The translations under genes were made by a program, and so were the position numbers. 64,000 nucleotides of DNA from CAZDWZ01 sp964509425 (lineage in GTDB: Bacteria > Bdellovibrionota_C > UBA2361 > SZUA-149 > CAZDWZ01): positions 511,144-575,143 of the forward strand of contig CAZDWZ010000001.1 of assembly GCA_964509425.1 (NCBI GenBank), written 5' to 3'. This document shows, piece after piece, positions 16,264 to 24,413 of this stretch. Under the pieces are notes generated by a model. That model was not told the origin of the DNA. It did not search any database and saw nothing but the letters and a program-made list of their open reading frames with translations. The stretch's first letter is position 1. Every line of letters begins with the position of its first letter.

Positions 16264-16953
16264 GTGGAATGGAGTGAGATTGGTTTGAGCATTGAGAGAT
16301 TCACGAATGCGTTCGACGGCTTTGGAATTCCGAATGTTCTCGTTGTTTCCGCGGCAATCAGCTCAGTGCTCCTGGCCCTCTCGTTACTCGGCCCATTGCT
16401 CGGCCACCCATCTCGATCCGCGGGCCTACAGAGACTCCCTGTATTATTCTTCGTCTTTTTTTGGACCATTCCAAACATCTATTTTTCGATTGCCCAGCAG
16501 CATCTTCCCAAGCTTGGAGATTTCATTTTCAGACACGGCTCCGGAGCGCTTTTCGTCAATTTTATCCCCACTTGGCGGCTCCATCGAATCGAAATTCGTA
16601 AGGGTCCCGGCGAGCCCTGGGTGCCGTTTCGCACCGAGGAATATTTCGTAACGGAATTGCCGCTGAACGGAAACCGCCTCGAGAACTATCTTCTCTCCCT
16701 AAACGGCACCGAGTCTCGAGATCAGCCGATTCTCGAGTCCCTCATGCAACAGCTCGCAGAGAAGTTAGAAGAAAATCCCGAACGGGTGCGGCGAATATGT
16801 GCCGTGAGAATTGTTGTCTATGAATATTCCGTTTTCACCGATCCCCCACTCACCCGGCCGGTTGATATGAGTGGACTGGAGTTGGAAGCGCCCTGGAGAC
16901 GGGCCGGAGTACTTTCAAGTTTAAGTTGGAACGAACAATGCGCGGACGAATAG
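16264..16953 (+). CDS. Two-TM protein paired with the HTTM protein
   Basis: Up to 229 residues. Two membrane segments occur near the N-terminus (IPNVLVVSAAISSVLLALSL and LPVLFFVFFWTIPNIYFS). An exported or cytosolic domain of ~150 residues follows, with TWRLHRIEIRKGPGEPW and RICAVRIVVYEYSVF. I do not recognise a named family. The small-membrane-protein plus HTTM arrangement recalls sdpA-sdpB of Bacillus, but homology to SdpA is not shown. The start is uncertain: GTG 16264 has no ribosome binding site, while TTG 16285 (MSIERFTNAF) follows GGAGTGAGA. It diverges from the selenoprotein candidate across about 100 bp and overlaps the HTTM gene by 16 bp. Confidence 0.7.
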   Translation: MEWSEIGLSIERFTNAFDGFGIPNVLVVSAAISSVLLALSLLGPLLGHPSRSAGLQRLPVLFFVFFWTIPNIYFSIAQQHLPKLGDFIFRHGSGALFVNFIPTWRLHRIEIRKGPGEPWVPFRTEEYFVTELPLNGNRLENYLLSLNGTESRDQPILESLMQQLAEKLEENPERVRRICAVRIVVYEYSVFTDPPLTRPVDMSGLELEAPWRRAGVLSSLSWNEQCADE

Positions 16954-17846
16954 GCTCTCCGGTTCGACTATTCTTCTCAGCCTCCGAAGATTATTGGTTC
17001 GGTCCGAAGAGCTGTGCGGCTTTGGAAAAGTTCCGCCGGTGTCTCGCAGTGACGCTGCTCATCTTCTTCGCGCGTTCGTACCCGCTGCTCGTCGAGAGTC
17101 TCACCGAAAGGGGTATTCACCTTCCTGGTGCTCAAGCGATTTTTTACCGTTCGCTCGGGCTCCCTCTCCTGCCTGCCTCCATCTTTCCGCTTTACTACTC
17201 AGCGCTGCTCTTGTCGTTCGTCTGTCTTTTTGTTTTCCCTCGCCGAAGAGAGCCTGCGCTTGTAGGAGCGCTCCTCCTCTACTACCACTTCGACACCGAT
17301 TTCATGTCGACGTACACGACGCACAACCTCTTTCTCGTTTCGTTGCTCGTGCTCGGCCTCGCACCCTATCCAGCAAACAAAGTTAGCATCCCGGCTTGGC
17401 CGTTACGGATTCTTCAGCTCACCCTGTTTTCGATTTATTTGGGAAACGGAATGGGAAAGCTATTAGTCGGCGGCTGGCTGTATGACGTTCGCCATCTAAG
17501 ATCGATTGTCGGAGGGTTGTTTCTCAGCTCACGGACAATCGTTTTCTCACATTACGTGCCGAATGAATTCTGGGTGAGCGCGCAGCATCTCTCATTACTC
17601 ATCGAGCTGTGTCTCCCCTGGGGGCTGATTTTCCCCTCAACACGAAACGCCGCGATGGCAGCCGGAATCACGCTTCATTTGGGAATAGCGATTTTCCTGG
17701 AAGGCCTTTGGCCCTTCAGCATGACGATGATCTGCCTGTATTCGGCGTTTCTCCCAGACCGGAGATTCGATTCGCGAGAAACAGACGCCCCGCTTCTCGA
17801 AAGCGTCACACGTCCACTTCAAGATGCGCCGCCCGTTCACAAATGA
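16938..17846 (+). CDS. HTTM-type (vitamin-K-dependent carboxylase-like) membrane protein
   Basis: A 302-residue polytopic protein. The N-terminal pattern with EKFRRCLAVTLLIFFARSYPLL and YRSLGLPLLPASIFPLYYSALL, followed by several helices (LFSIYLGNGMGKLL, LHLGIAIFLEGLWPFSMTMI), fits the HTTM/VKGC-like membrane domain. That group includes the gamma-glutamyl carboxylase and, as usually described, SdpB. The carboxylase C-terminal globular region is absent, so carboxylation itself is not implied. I use the ATG at 16938 rather than the TTG at 16926. Its end overlaps the convergent topoisomerase gene by 41 bp. Divergence from the selenoprotein candidate suggests, without proving, that it acts on that product. 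Confidence 0.7.
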   Translation: MRGRIGSPVRLFFSASEDYWFGPKSCAALEKFRRCLAVTLLIFFARSYPLLVESLTERGIHLPGAQAIFYRSLGLPLLPASIFPLYYSALLLSFVCLFVFPRRREPALVGALLLYYHFDTDFMSTYTTHNLFLVSLLVLGLAPYPANKVSIPAWPLRILQLTLFSIYLGNGMGKLLVGGWLYDVRHLRSIVGGLFLSSRTIVFSHYVPNEFWVSAQHLSLLIELCLPWGLIFPSTRNAAMAAGITLHLGIAIFLEGLWPFSMTMICLYSAFLPDRRFDSRETDAPLLESVTRPLQDAPPVHK

Positions 17847-19812
17847 GACGGTACCGTGCTGAAGGATCGCTTCCCATCAGATTATTGAATGATTGTATTA
17901 CGTGCTCTTCGTCTTTGACGGAGACTCGAAGCAAAGTCCGATGCGATGGGTCGAGCGTGGTTTCCCAGAGCGTTTCGGCATTCATTTCGCCGAGCCCCTT
18001 ATAGCGGACGATTCTCGGTGCTCGGAGCTTATTCGCCGCGATGATCTGCTGCAGCTCCTCATCTGAATACGCCCAGTAGACGCCGCTCGTCTGTGGATTC
18101 GACTTCTTCGGCTGGACTTTTCCAGACTTCGTCGAGGCAGCGGCCTTTTTCGGCTTCTTCGCTTTTTCACTTCCGGTGAAAATTCCGTAGAGAGGCGGCT
18201 TTCCGATATACAGGCCGCCTTTCTCGATCAACGGCCTCATATTCTGAAAAAAGAATGCGAGGAGGAGCGTCGCGATGTGCATTCCGTCGGCGTCCGCATC
18301 GGTCAGGATGATAACCCGCCCGTAGCGGAGCTTGTCTACGCGAAATTCCTTCCCGGTTCCCGCTCCAAGTGCCGCAACGACGTTCGAAAGCTCTTTGTTT
18401 TCTGCAACTTTCTTCGCGGACGAGTTGATGATGTTCAGAACCTTTCCACGGAGCGGGAGAACCGCCTGATGATGACGGTCACGACCTTGCTTCGCGCTTC
18501 CTCCCGCGCTGTCTCCCTCGACGATGAGCAGTTCGGTCTCTTCCGACTTATTGCTTGAACAATCCGCCAGCTTACCCGGCAGAGTCATCCGCGAGTTCAC
18601 TCCGAGCTTTCGTCGAACAGTGGCCACCGCATCTCGAGATGCTGCGCGAGCCTTCGCCGCGAGAACAACCCGGTTCACAATAGCCTGCGCGACGGTCGGC
18701 TTCTCGTTCAGAAGGTTTTCGAGGCCTCGCGCAACGTTTTCAACAAGCGGGCTCACTTCCGGATTATTGAGCTTGCTTTTCGTTTGACCCTGGAACTGCG
18801 CCTGGAACTTTCCTCCCGGGAGCTTGACGGCCACGATGCAAAACAATCCTTCTCGAATATCCTCCGCGCCGAGCTTTATCCCCTTGAGCGAGATATCGTG
18901 CACGGTGATGTAGTTTCGGATGGCTTTGACGATTCCAGACTTCGCGCCGATCTCGTGAGAACCGCCGTCTGGAGTGTGAATCCCGTTTGCATAGGCAAGG
19001 AATTCCTCCTTCGTCGATTCCGTCCAACCGAAAACGAGTGTGATCTCCAGGTCGTCTCGCCGCTCAAGAACAAATATTTCATCGGCAACCAGCTGCTGAT
19101 CGCCCTCTGTCAGAAGCTGCTGAAAATATGCCCGGACGCCATCTGGGTAAAAATATTCTTCGGTCTCGTCGGCGACCTCGTTCCGGAAGACCAATTTTAA
19201 TCCGGGGTTTAGGTACGCCCGGCTTCGAATGGTTTGTTTGATCGTGCTCGCGGAGAAATTCGTGCTCGGGAATATCTCAGTGTCGGGCCGGAAGAAGATA
19301 CTCGTCCCGGTCTGATTCCCGCTCCGTTTGCTGCTCTTCATCCCGCCTTGAGGCACGCCACGGGCAAACGACTGCACATATTCCTTCCCGTCACGAAGGA
19401 CGGTCGCGATGAGCTCTTCGCTGAGCGCATTCACGACGGAGCTTCCGACGCCATGGAGTCCGCCGGCCGTTTTGTAATTCTTATCCGAAAACTTTCCGCC
19501 GGCATGAAGCGTCGTCAGAATGAGCTCGAGCGCTGGACGCTTGTGAACCGGATGCGGCTCGACCGGGATACCGCGGCCGTTGTCGGACACCGTGGCGCTG
19601 CAGCCGTCGGCATGAAGCACGACCTCGATCCAGTCGGCGTGTCCGTTCATCGCCTCATCGACGCTGTTATCAAGTATCTCAAAAAGCAGTTGATGCAGTC
19701 CCGCCGGGGTATCTGTCCCGGCGATATACATCCCCGGGCGCTTCCGAACCGGCTCGAGACCTTCGAGAACTTCGATATCCGCCGCGCTATATGATTTCTT
19801 TGGTTGTGCCAT
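17806..19812 (-). CDS. parE: DNA topoisomerase IV/gyrase subunit B
   Basis: A 668-residue GHKL-ATPase type II topoisomerase B subunit. ATP-binding motifs are EILDNSVDEA, SDNGRGIPVE and AGGLHGVGSSVVNALSE. The Toprim domain shows ELLIVEGDSAGGSAKQGRDR and ILTDADADGMHI. An Ala/Lys-rich linker (KAKKPKKAAASTKSGK) interrupts the Toprim region. It lacks the long insert of E. coli GyrB. The neighbouring A subunit has no GyrA box, so ParE (topoisomerase IV) is the better guess, though a single dual-function enzyme cannot be excluded. It lies 54 bp after parC; having A before B is the reverse of the common order. Confidence 0.85.
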   Translation of the reverse strand: MAQPKKSYSAADIEVLEGLEPVRKRPGMYIAGTDTPAGLHQLLFEILDNSVDEAMNGHADWIEVVLHADGCSATVSDNGRGIPVEPHPVHKRPALELILTTLHAGGKFSDKNYKTAGGLHGVGSSVVNALSEELIATVLRDGKEYVQSFARGVPQGGMKSSKRSGNQTGTSIFFRPDTEIFPSTNFSASTIKQTIRSRAYLNPGLKLVFRNEVADETEEYFYPDGVRAYFQQLLTEGDQQLVADEIFVLERRDDLEITLVFGWTESTKEEFLAYANGIHTPDGGSHEIGAKSGIVKAIRNYITVHDISLKGIKLGAEDIREGLFCIVAVKLPGGKFQAQFQGQTKSKLNNPEVSPLVENVARGLENLLNEKPTVAQAIVNRVVLAAKARAASRDAVATVRRKLGVNSRMTLPGKLADCSSNKSEETELLIVEGDSAGGSAKQGRDRHHQAVLPLRGKVLNIINSSAKKVAENKELSNVVAALGAGTGKEFRVDKLRYGRVIILTDADADGMHIATLLLAFFFQNMRPLIEKGGLYIGKPPLYGIFTGSEKAKKPKKAAASTKSGKVQPKKSNPQTSGVYWAYSDEELQQIIAANKLRAPRIVRYKGLGEMNAETLWETTLDPSHRTLLRVSVKDEEHVIQSFNNLMGSDPSARYRLICERAAHLEVDV

Positions 19813-19866
19813 GTTTTCTAAACAACTCTGTTGTCAATTCAGATCCGATCTTCCGTCCCGCCCCCG

Positions 19867-22188
19867 CTACACGAGTCGAAGCTGAACTCCCTTCCCAGAG
19901 TCGGGCGATTCACCTGACGGCGGCGCATCGCTCACGAACTCAATCGGCAGCCCGCGCTTAATGAGCTTCAACCCTCGGGTCGCCCGGTTCATGATGCCAA
20001 GCCCCTTCGTTGGAATCTCCTTGGGCGGCCCCTGTTCCGTCCGCACCTTTACCAACGCTCCCTTCGCGAATGTCTTTGCAAGAAGAAGCTCGTCGTCTTT
20101 CGGAAGCTTTTGCAGAATCACACCTTTGCTCGCTCCTGATAAAACAGGAACTTCCGGAACGGCGAGATAGACGGCATAACCTTGGGCCGACAGCAGGAGC
20201 AGCATCTTCTCCTGAACGCGGCAGACTCCGGAGAGAGTATCTCCGTCAGCCAGCTTCATCAGGCGTTTTCCGCCCTTCTTGCTGCTGACAAGATTCTCGA
20301 AAGACAACCGGAAGCCGAGTCCTCGCCTGGAATAGAGCAGCACCTGCTTATCCGGGCTTCCGGATTCTTCACGCGCGACAATGAGGCAGCTTGCAATCTG
20401 CTCCCCGTCTTCGAACCGGAAAAGCTTCTGCACCGGATCCCCGAAGCCACTCGTTGCCGTTACTTCGTAAACCGAGCTCGTGTACAAGTTCCCGAGAGTT
20501 GAAAAAACGAGGAGCGTGTCCCGGGTGTCTGCTTTCCCCAAAAAGAAGATGGCATCGCCTTCCCGAATTCGCGTGGTTTCCGGATCGTTTGAAGAACGAA
20601 TTCGCTTCAGCCAACCGTCCTTCGTGACGACGACGAATACTTCCTCATGTTGCATGTATTCTTCGTGATCGATCTCCAATTCCTCGAACTCGGAGACTAT
20701 CGTCGAGCGGCGGTCATCGCCATATTCCTCGGAAATTCTCTTCAGATCAGTCGCCACTTCGATTTTTAGATTTGCTTCGGACGAGACAATTTTATTGATT
20801 ACCGCGACCCGTGCTTTCTTTTCCTTCAGCTCGCCTTCAACGTCCTCGATCGACGTCTTCGACAGTTGATAGATTCGCAGGTCCACGATGAAAAGCGCCT
20901 GAACCTCGGTAAGTTTGAAGCGCTGGCAGAGCTTCGAAGCCGCGTCCGCCCGCCCCTCGCTCTTTCTCACGATCTTAATGACTTCATCGAGGACGTCGTA
21001 AATCTGCACCAAGCCGTCGAGGAGATGGATGCGCTCCTCCAGCTTTCGCTTTTCGAACAACAACTTGCATCGAGTTACGTCGATTCGAAACCGGACGAAA
21101 TGGTTAAGAATATCGCGGAGCGGGAGAAGCGCCGGACGAGGAGTCATCGGATTACTCGTCGGGACCAGAGCCGTGAGGTTCACGTAGAAATTCTGCTGCA
21201 ACGGTGTATTTTTGTAGAGATACGCGAGCGCTTTTTCCGCGGAAGCGCTCGGTGCGAGCTCCAGCACGACGCGAATCTCGTCGGTTGACTCATCGCGCAC
21301 ATCGACGAGCTGCGGCACCTTTCGCGCAATTATCAAGTCCGCAATTTTTTCGACGAGATTCGATTTATCAACAGCATACGGGATCGACGTGATGATGATC
21401 TTTTGTTTCCCCTTCTGATCTTCCAACTTATGCGTCGAGCGCATGCGCACCGTTCCGCGGCCGGTCGAATAGATTTCACGCATCTCCTGCGTCGTATTCA
21501 GAATTTGACAGCCAGTCGGGAAATCCGGCCCCTTGATCTGCTGGCACAGCTTGGCATCAGAAACTTCATCCGACTCAAGAAGCAGAACGAGCGCTTTAAC
21601 AACTTCTCGCAGGTTGTGCGGCGGGATGGCCGTCGCCATTCCGACAGCGATTCCGGATGCCCCGTTAATCAACAGATTCGGAACACGTGATGGGAGCACG
21701 ACCGGCTCGCGCTTCGTTTGGTCAAAATTGTCTCGCTCGGCAACCGTCTCCTGTCCGACATCGCCGATGACTTCAAGCGCGATCGGACTCAATCTGGCCT
21801 CCGTGTAACGATAAGCCGCCGCCGCGTCTCCGTCGAGCGAGCCAAAGTTTCCCTGCCCATCGATGAGCGGGTACCGCAGACTGAAATCTTGCGCCATGCG
21901 GACCAAGGCTTCATAACAAGCCGAGTCACCGTGAGGGTGATAACTCCCGAGCACCTCTCCGATCACGGTCGCGGACTTACGGTGCGCCTTCTCCGGAGCG
22001 AGACTGAGGTCGTGCATCATGGCGTAGAGTATGCGGCGCTGGACGGGCTTTAAACCGTCGCGCACATCCGGGAGCGCTCGACTGCTGACGACACTGAGCG
22101 CATAGGTGAGGTATCTCTCTTCCGACTCTTTCGCGAGTTCAACATCTACGATTGCCACACGATTCTCCCGTTCGATCTCGAAAGCCAA
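19867..22188 (-). CDS. parC: DNA topoisomerase IV/gyrase subunit A
   Basis: A 773-residue breakage-reunion subunit. The catalytic tyrosine lies in AAAAYRYTEARL, and the quinolone-region motif HPHGDSACYEALVRMAQ has the wild-type Ser. The C-terminal half has beta-pinwheel repeats (VFVVVTKDGWLKRI, LLLLSAQGYAVYL). The GyrA-box sequence QRRGGKG is missing; at the corresponding place is SSKKGGKRLMKL. This favours a ParC-type enzyme that relaxes or decatenates rather than supercoils. It is divergent from the lipoprotein gene at 22509. Confidence 0.85.
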   Translation of the reverse strand: MAFEIERENRVAIVDVELAKESEERYLTYALSVVSSRALPDVRDGLKPVQRRILYAMMHDLSLAPEKAHRKSATVIGEVLGSYHPHGDSACYEALVRMAQDFSLRYPLIDGQGNFGSLDGDAAAAYRYTEARLSPIALEVIGDVGQETVAERDNFDQTKREPVVLPSRVPNLLINGASGIAVGMATAIPPHNLREVVKALVLLLESDEVSDAKLCQQIKGPDFPTGCQILNTTQEMREIYSTGRGTVRMRSTHKLEDQKGKQKIIITSIPYAVDKSNLVEKIADLIIARKVPQLVDVRDESTDEIRVVLELAPSASAEKALAYLYKNTPLQQNFYVNLTALVPTSNPMTPRPALLPLRDILNHFVRFRIDVTRCKLLFEKRKLEERIHLLDGLVQIYDVLDEVIKIVRKSEGRADAASKLCQRFKLTEVQALFIVDLRIYQLSKTSIEDVEGELKEKKARVAVINKIVSSEANLKIEVATDLKRISEEYGDDRRSTIVSEFEELEIDHEEYMQHEEVFVVVTKDGWLKRIRSSNDPETTRIREGDAIFFLGKADTRDTLLVFSTLGNLYTSSVYEVTATSGFGDPVQKLFRFEDGEQIASCLIVAREESGSPDKQVLLYSRRGLGFRLSFENLVSSKKGGKRLMKLADGDTLSGVCRVQEKMLLLLSAQGYAVYLAVPEVPVLSGASKGVILQKLPKDDELLLAKTFAKGALVKVRTEQGPPKEIPTKGLGIMNRATRGLKLIKRGLPIEFVSDAPPSGESPDSGKGVQLRLV

Positions 22189-22508
22189 AGTTCGCCATAA
22201 CGACTCAAGTTCATTTACGAAATTTAATGAGTATCTTCAGGGTTGATAGCTCTTCGGCTGTGAATCGAGAGCCAAACCGTCTAAAGGCCGGTGTTTGCCG
22301 GGTCCTATGGCGTCGAAGTCCTGTAACGGAAGCTCCGGTCTCATGCAAGGGGGTGTGAGCAGAGTCCGGCTTCGGAATCGTTCCCGCGAAAAAGATGCCC
22401 GGGAATCCAAAAGGTTGGGTTCGGAGGAGAGCGACGGACGAGAATAACATCGCCGAACGCGGCAAAACAAACTATAAATCCAACCCGGGTCTGACGGAGA
22501 AATAAATT
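22189..22508. other. Divergent intergenic region rich in potential hairpins
   Basis: No gene is called. On the plus strand several inverted repeats occur in series: CCGG-TGTTTG-CCGG, GAAGC...GCTTC enclosing CTCA...TGAG, and TTCCCG...CGGGAA. It could be the leader of the downstream lipoprotein gene or a small RNA. I could not match it to tmRNA, SRP RNA, 6S RNA, RNase P RNA or a common riboswitch. GGAG 13 bp before the ATG at 22509 is that gene's ribosome binding site. Confidence 0.35.
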
Positions 22509-23003
22509 ATGAAAATCATCCAACTGGTTGCCGTTCTTGGATTCATCGCCCTCGGTCTCGCCGCTTGCGAGAAGGAGAAAGCGCCGACATCGGCACCTTC
22601 AGCCGGCTCAGCTGCATCAGCCTCAGCCGCGATTGACCCGGGAGCTCCTGACACCGAAGAGACTCGGCGAGCCGCCGTTCAAGTATATTTGAAGATCGTG
22701 CCCGTCTCCGATCTCCTCGACGATATCAGCACGAAAATGGCCGCTCAGATGCAGCCCACGCAGGCGCAGATGTTCAAAACGCTGATGAAAGAGTCCTTCG
22801 ATGTGAAAGCGCTGGAAGAGGCAATGCAAAACAGCATGGTGAAGAGATTCACTCTCGCCGAGATACAAGCACTCAGTAATTTTTACAGCACCGCCGCCGG
22901 AAAGAGCGTGATGCGTAAGATGGGCGACTATATGTCAGATGTAATGCCCACTATCCAGCAGCAGATCGGCATCGCGTCGATGAAAGCACAAGCCGCCAAA
23001 TAG
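22509..23003 (+). CDS. DUF2059-like lipoprotein
   Basis: A 164-residue lipoprotein. The signal peptide MKIIQLVAVLGFIALG ends in the lipobox LAAC. A Ser/Ala/Pro linker of ~25 residues follows, then a helical domain (MKESFDVKALEEAMQNSMV, LAEIQALSNFYSTAAGKSVM) typical of DUF2059 proteins. The FYSTxxGKS motif is characteristic. The function is unknown; it would be anchored at the inner or outer membrane. The ATG follows GGAGAAATAAATT. Confidence 0.8.
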   Translation: MKIIQLVAVLGFIALGLAACEKEKAPTSAPSAGSAASASAAIDPGAPDTEETRRAAVQVYLKIVPVSDLLDDISTKMAAQMQPTQAQMFKTLMKESFDVKALEEAMQNSMVKRFTLAEIQALSNFYSTAAGKSVMRKMGDYMSDVMPTIQQQIGIASMKAQAAK

Positions 23004-23032
23004 GTTTGGAATTCCCCCAGGAGCCTGAGATC

Positions 23033-24112
23033 TCAGTAGCCTTGAGATCGCTGGACCGCACGGCCTCCGGCATTCCCCTTTCGCAAGATGAGCCGGTAGT
23101 CGTCCGGTTCATCTCCCGAATCTTCAGGGAATTCATAGCGCCCGAGCATCGGGTTCGGAACTTCGGTTTTTGCGAGCGCCGCGTCGCTCGGCTCTCGACG
23201 AGGCTTCTTCGTCTTGGCAACGACCACCGGAAGGTTCTCCTTCTTCGGCTGAGTAATGATTCTCGTTGCTGGCTGACGCTTGTCGGGAGCTTCTTTCTTT
23301 GCTTCGGGTTTAGGTCGCGCCGACTTTCCATCCGAGCTTTCTACATCCGTAAGTCGCGCTCGGGCGACGCCAAGCGAGCGGGCTTCTGATTCGTAAAGAT
23401 TTTCCGAAGTGGGAGTCGATCCGAGAGAGGGTTCTGTCTCGATTCCGCTCGCCGAACTCCGAGCAGTTTTCGTGCCGCACCACTCAAAACCGCATTCTGC
23501 AAAAGCGGCGTTGCCGCAGGTTTCATCGGCGACATGACGGAACTCTTCGCGATCGATCATATCGACGATATCGGTTTCGGTCCGCACCGGACCGTAGCGG
23601 CGATTCATTCCGTTTCGGATCCCCTGACAGTCAGTCGAGTCCGAGAGCCAGCTGAGCGGATCGGCTACTCCGTCGTGCCGCAATGTAGCAATGATCGGCT
23701 TTTCGAGTGAAAGGTCAGGTTGGCCCGAGCGGTCTGGAAGATGTTTCGCGGACGCCGGTAGCATTTGGGGCGAGCTTTCCCTTTCGTCGGAACGCACTTC
23801 GGGTTTGCGGGATCCGATGTGGGCGTCTCCAGCTCCGACATCGATATCCTTCGCAAGCTGAGTGATATCTCCGCCAAGTCCTCTCAACGAAGCAAAATTC
23901 GGAACAAAATGCCTAATCTCGCTGACCGTTTGAACGAGGTGACGGGGTGATTGTTTAACGGCATGGAGGAGACGGATCCGAGAATCGAGCTCCGGGGAAG
24001 AATCGCGATACGCCGCTCCAACGACGGCACTTCCCAAAAACAGAGCAAGAACCAGAGTCGCGTAGACCACTCGCCGAAGAATAATTCCTGCGCCCTGCAG
24101 AATAGCTAACAT
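23033..24112 (-). CDS. Hypothetical membrane-anchored protein
   Basis: A 359-residue protein with a single N-terminal membrane segment (VVYATLVLALFLGSAVVGAAY) and a long polar remainder with no recognised fold. A cysteine-containing middle (DSTDCQGIRNGMNRRYGPV, NAAFAECGFEWCGT) may form disulfides if periplasmic. The C-terminal part is rich in Lys, Pro and Ala (RPKPEAKKEAPDKRQPAT) and ends with NPMLGRYEFPED. AAGGAA lies upstream of the ATG. It follows the ABC operon after about 300 bp containing two hairpins. Function unknown. Confidence 0.65.
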   Translation of the reverse strand: MLAILQGAGIILRRVVYATLVLALFLGSAVVGAAYRDSSPELDSRIRLLHAVKQSPRHLVQTVSEIRHFVPNFASLRGLGGDITQLAKDIDVGAGDAHIGSRKPEVRSDERESSPQMLPASAKHLPDRSGQPDLSLEKPIIATLRHDGVADPLSWLSDSTDCQGIRNGMNRRYGPVRTETDIVDMIDREEFRHVADETCGNAAFAECGFEWCGTKTARSSASGIETEPSLGSTPTSENLYESEARSLGVARARLTDVESSDGKSARPKPEAKKEAPDKRQPATRIITQPKKENLPVVVAKTKKPRREPSDAALAKTEVPNPMLGRYEFPEDSGDEPDDYRLILRKGNAGGRAVQRSQGY

Positions 24113-24267
24113 CTGGAAATTCCTTAAAAACCGCCCAAAACCAAAGCAAACACAAATGGCATGGCCCCACCCTCAAATCGGGAGAGTTGGCCTCAGTGCT
24201 TCATTTTTTCTGCACCCCCCGAGTTAATCAAGGCCAATTTCAAGTCTTTTCGGACGATTAGAGCCAT

Positions 24268-24292
24268 TCTCAAGAGTTTTGTCCTCTTGAGA
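24268..24292. other. Perfect 9-bp hairpin between operons
   Basis: TCTCAAGAG and CTCTTGAGA are separated by 7 nt, giving a stable stem-loop in the 300-bp gap between the ABC operon and the gene at 23033. It could act as a second terminator or a processing site. Nothing else coding is visible in 24113-24413. Confidence 0.45.
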
Positions 24293-24363
24293 GTCACTCT
24301 CGACGGAGTCCCGGAGGCGTGACCAGCAGACACAGAGCGGTTTTTGTTAGAGAAAAGAGCTGC

Positions 24364-24378
24364 GAAGCCGGAGGCTTC
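24364..24378 (-). terminator. Probable intrinsic terminator of the ABC operon
   Basis: GAAGCC-TCC-GGCTTC forms a tight 6-bp GC-rich stem 35 bp after the stop of the binding-protein gene. It is followed on the minus strand by a pyrimidine run containing CTCTTTTCTCT. Confidence 0.5.
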
Positions 24379-24413
24379 CCAATACAAAGTCGGCCAAACT
24401 GTCGAGAACCGCT

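Noticed and set aside
22189..22508. Possible 6S RNA, SRP RNA, RNase P RNA or riboswitch
   Set aside because: None of the conserved core sequences of those RNAs could be found.
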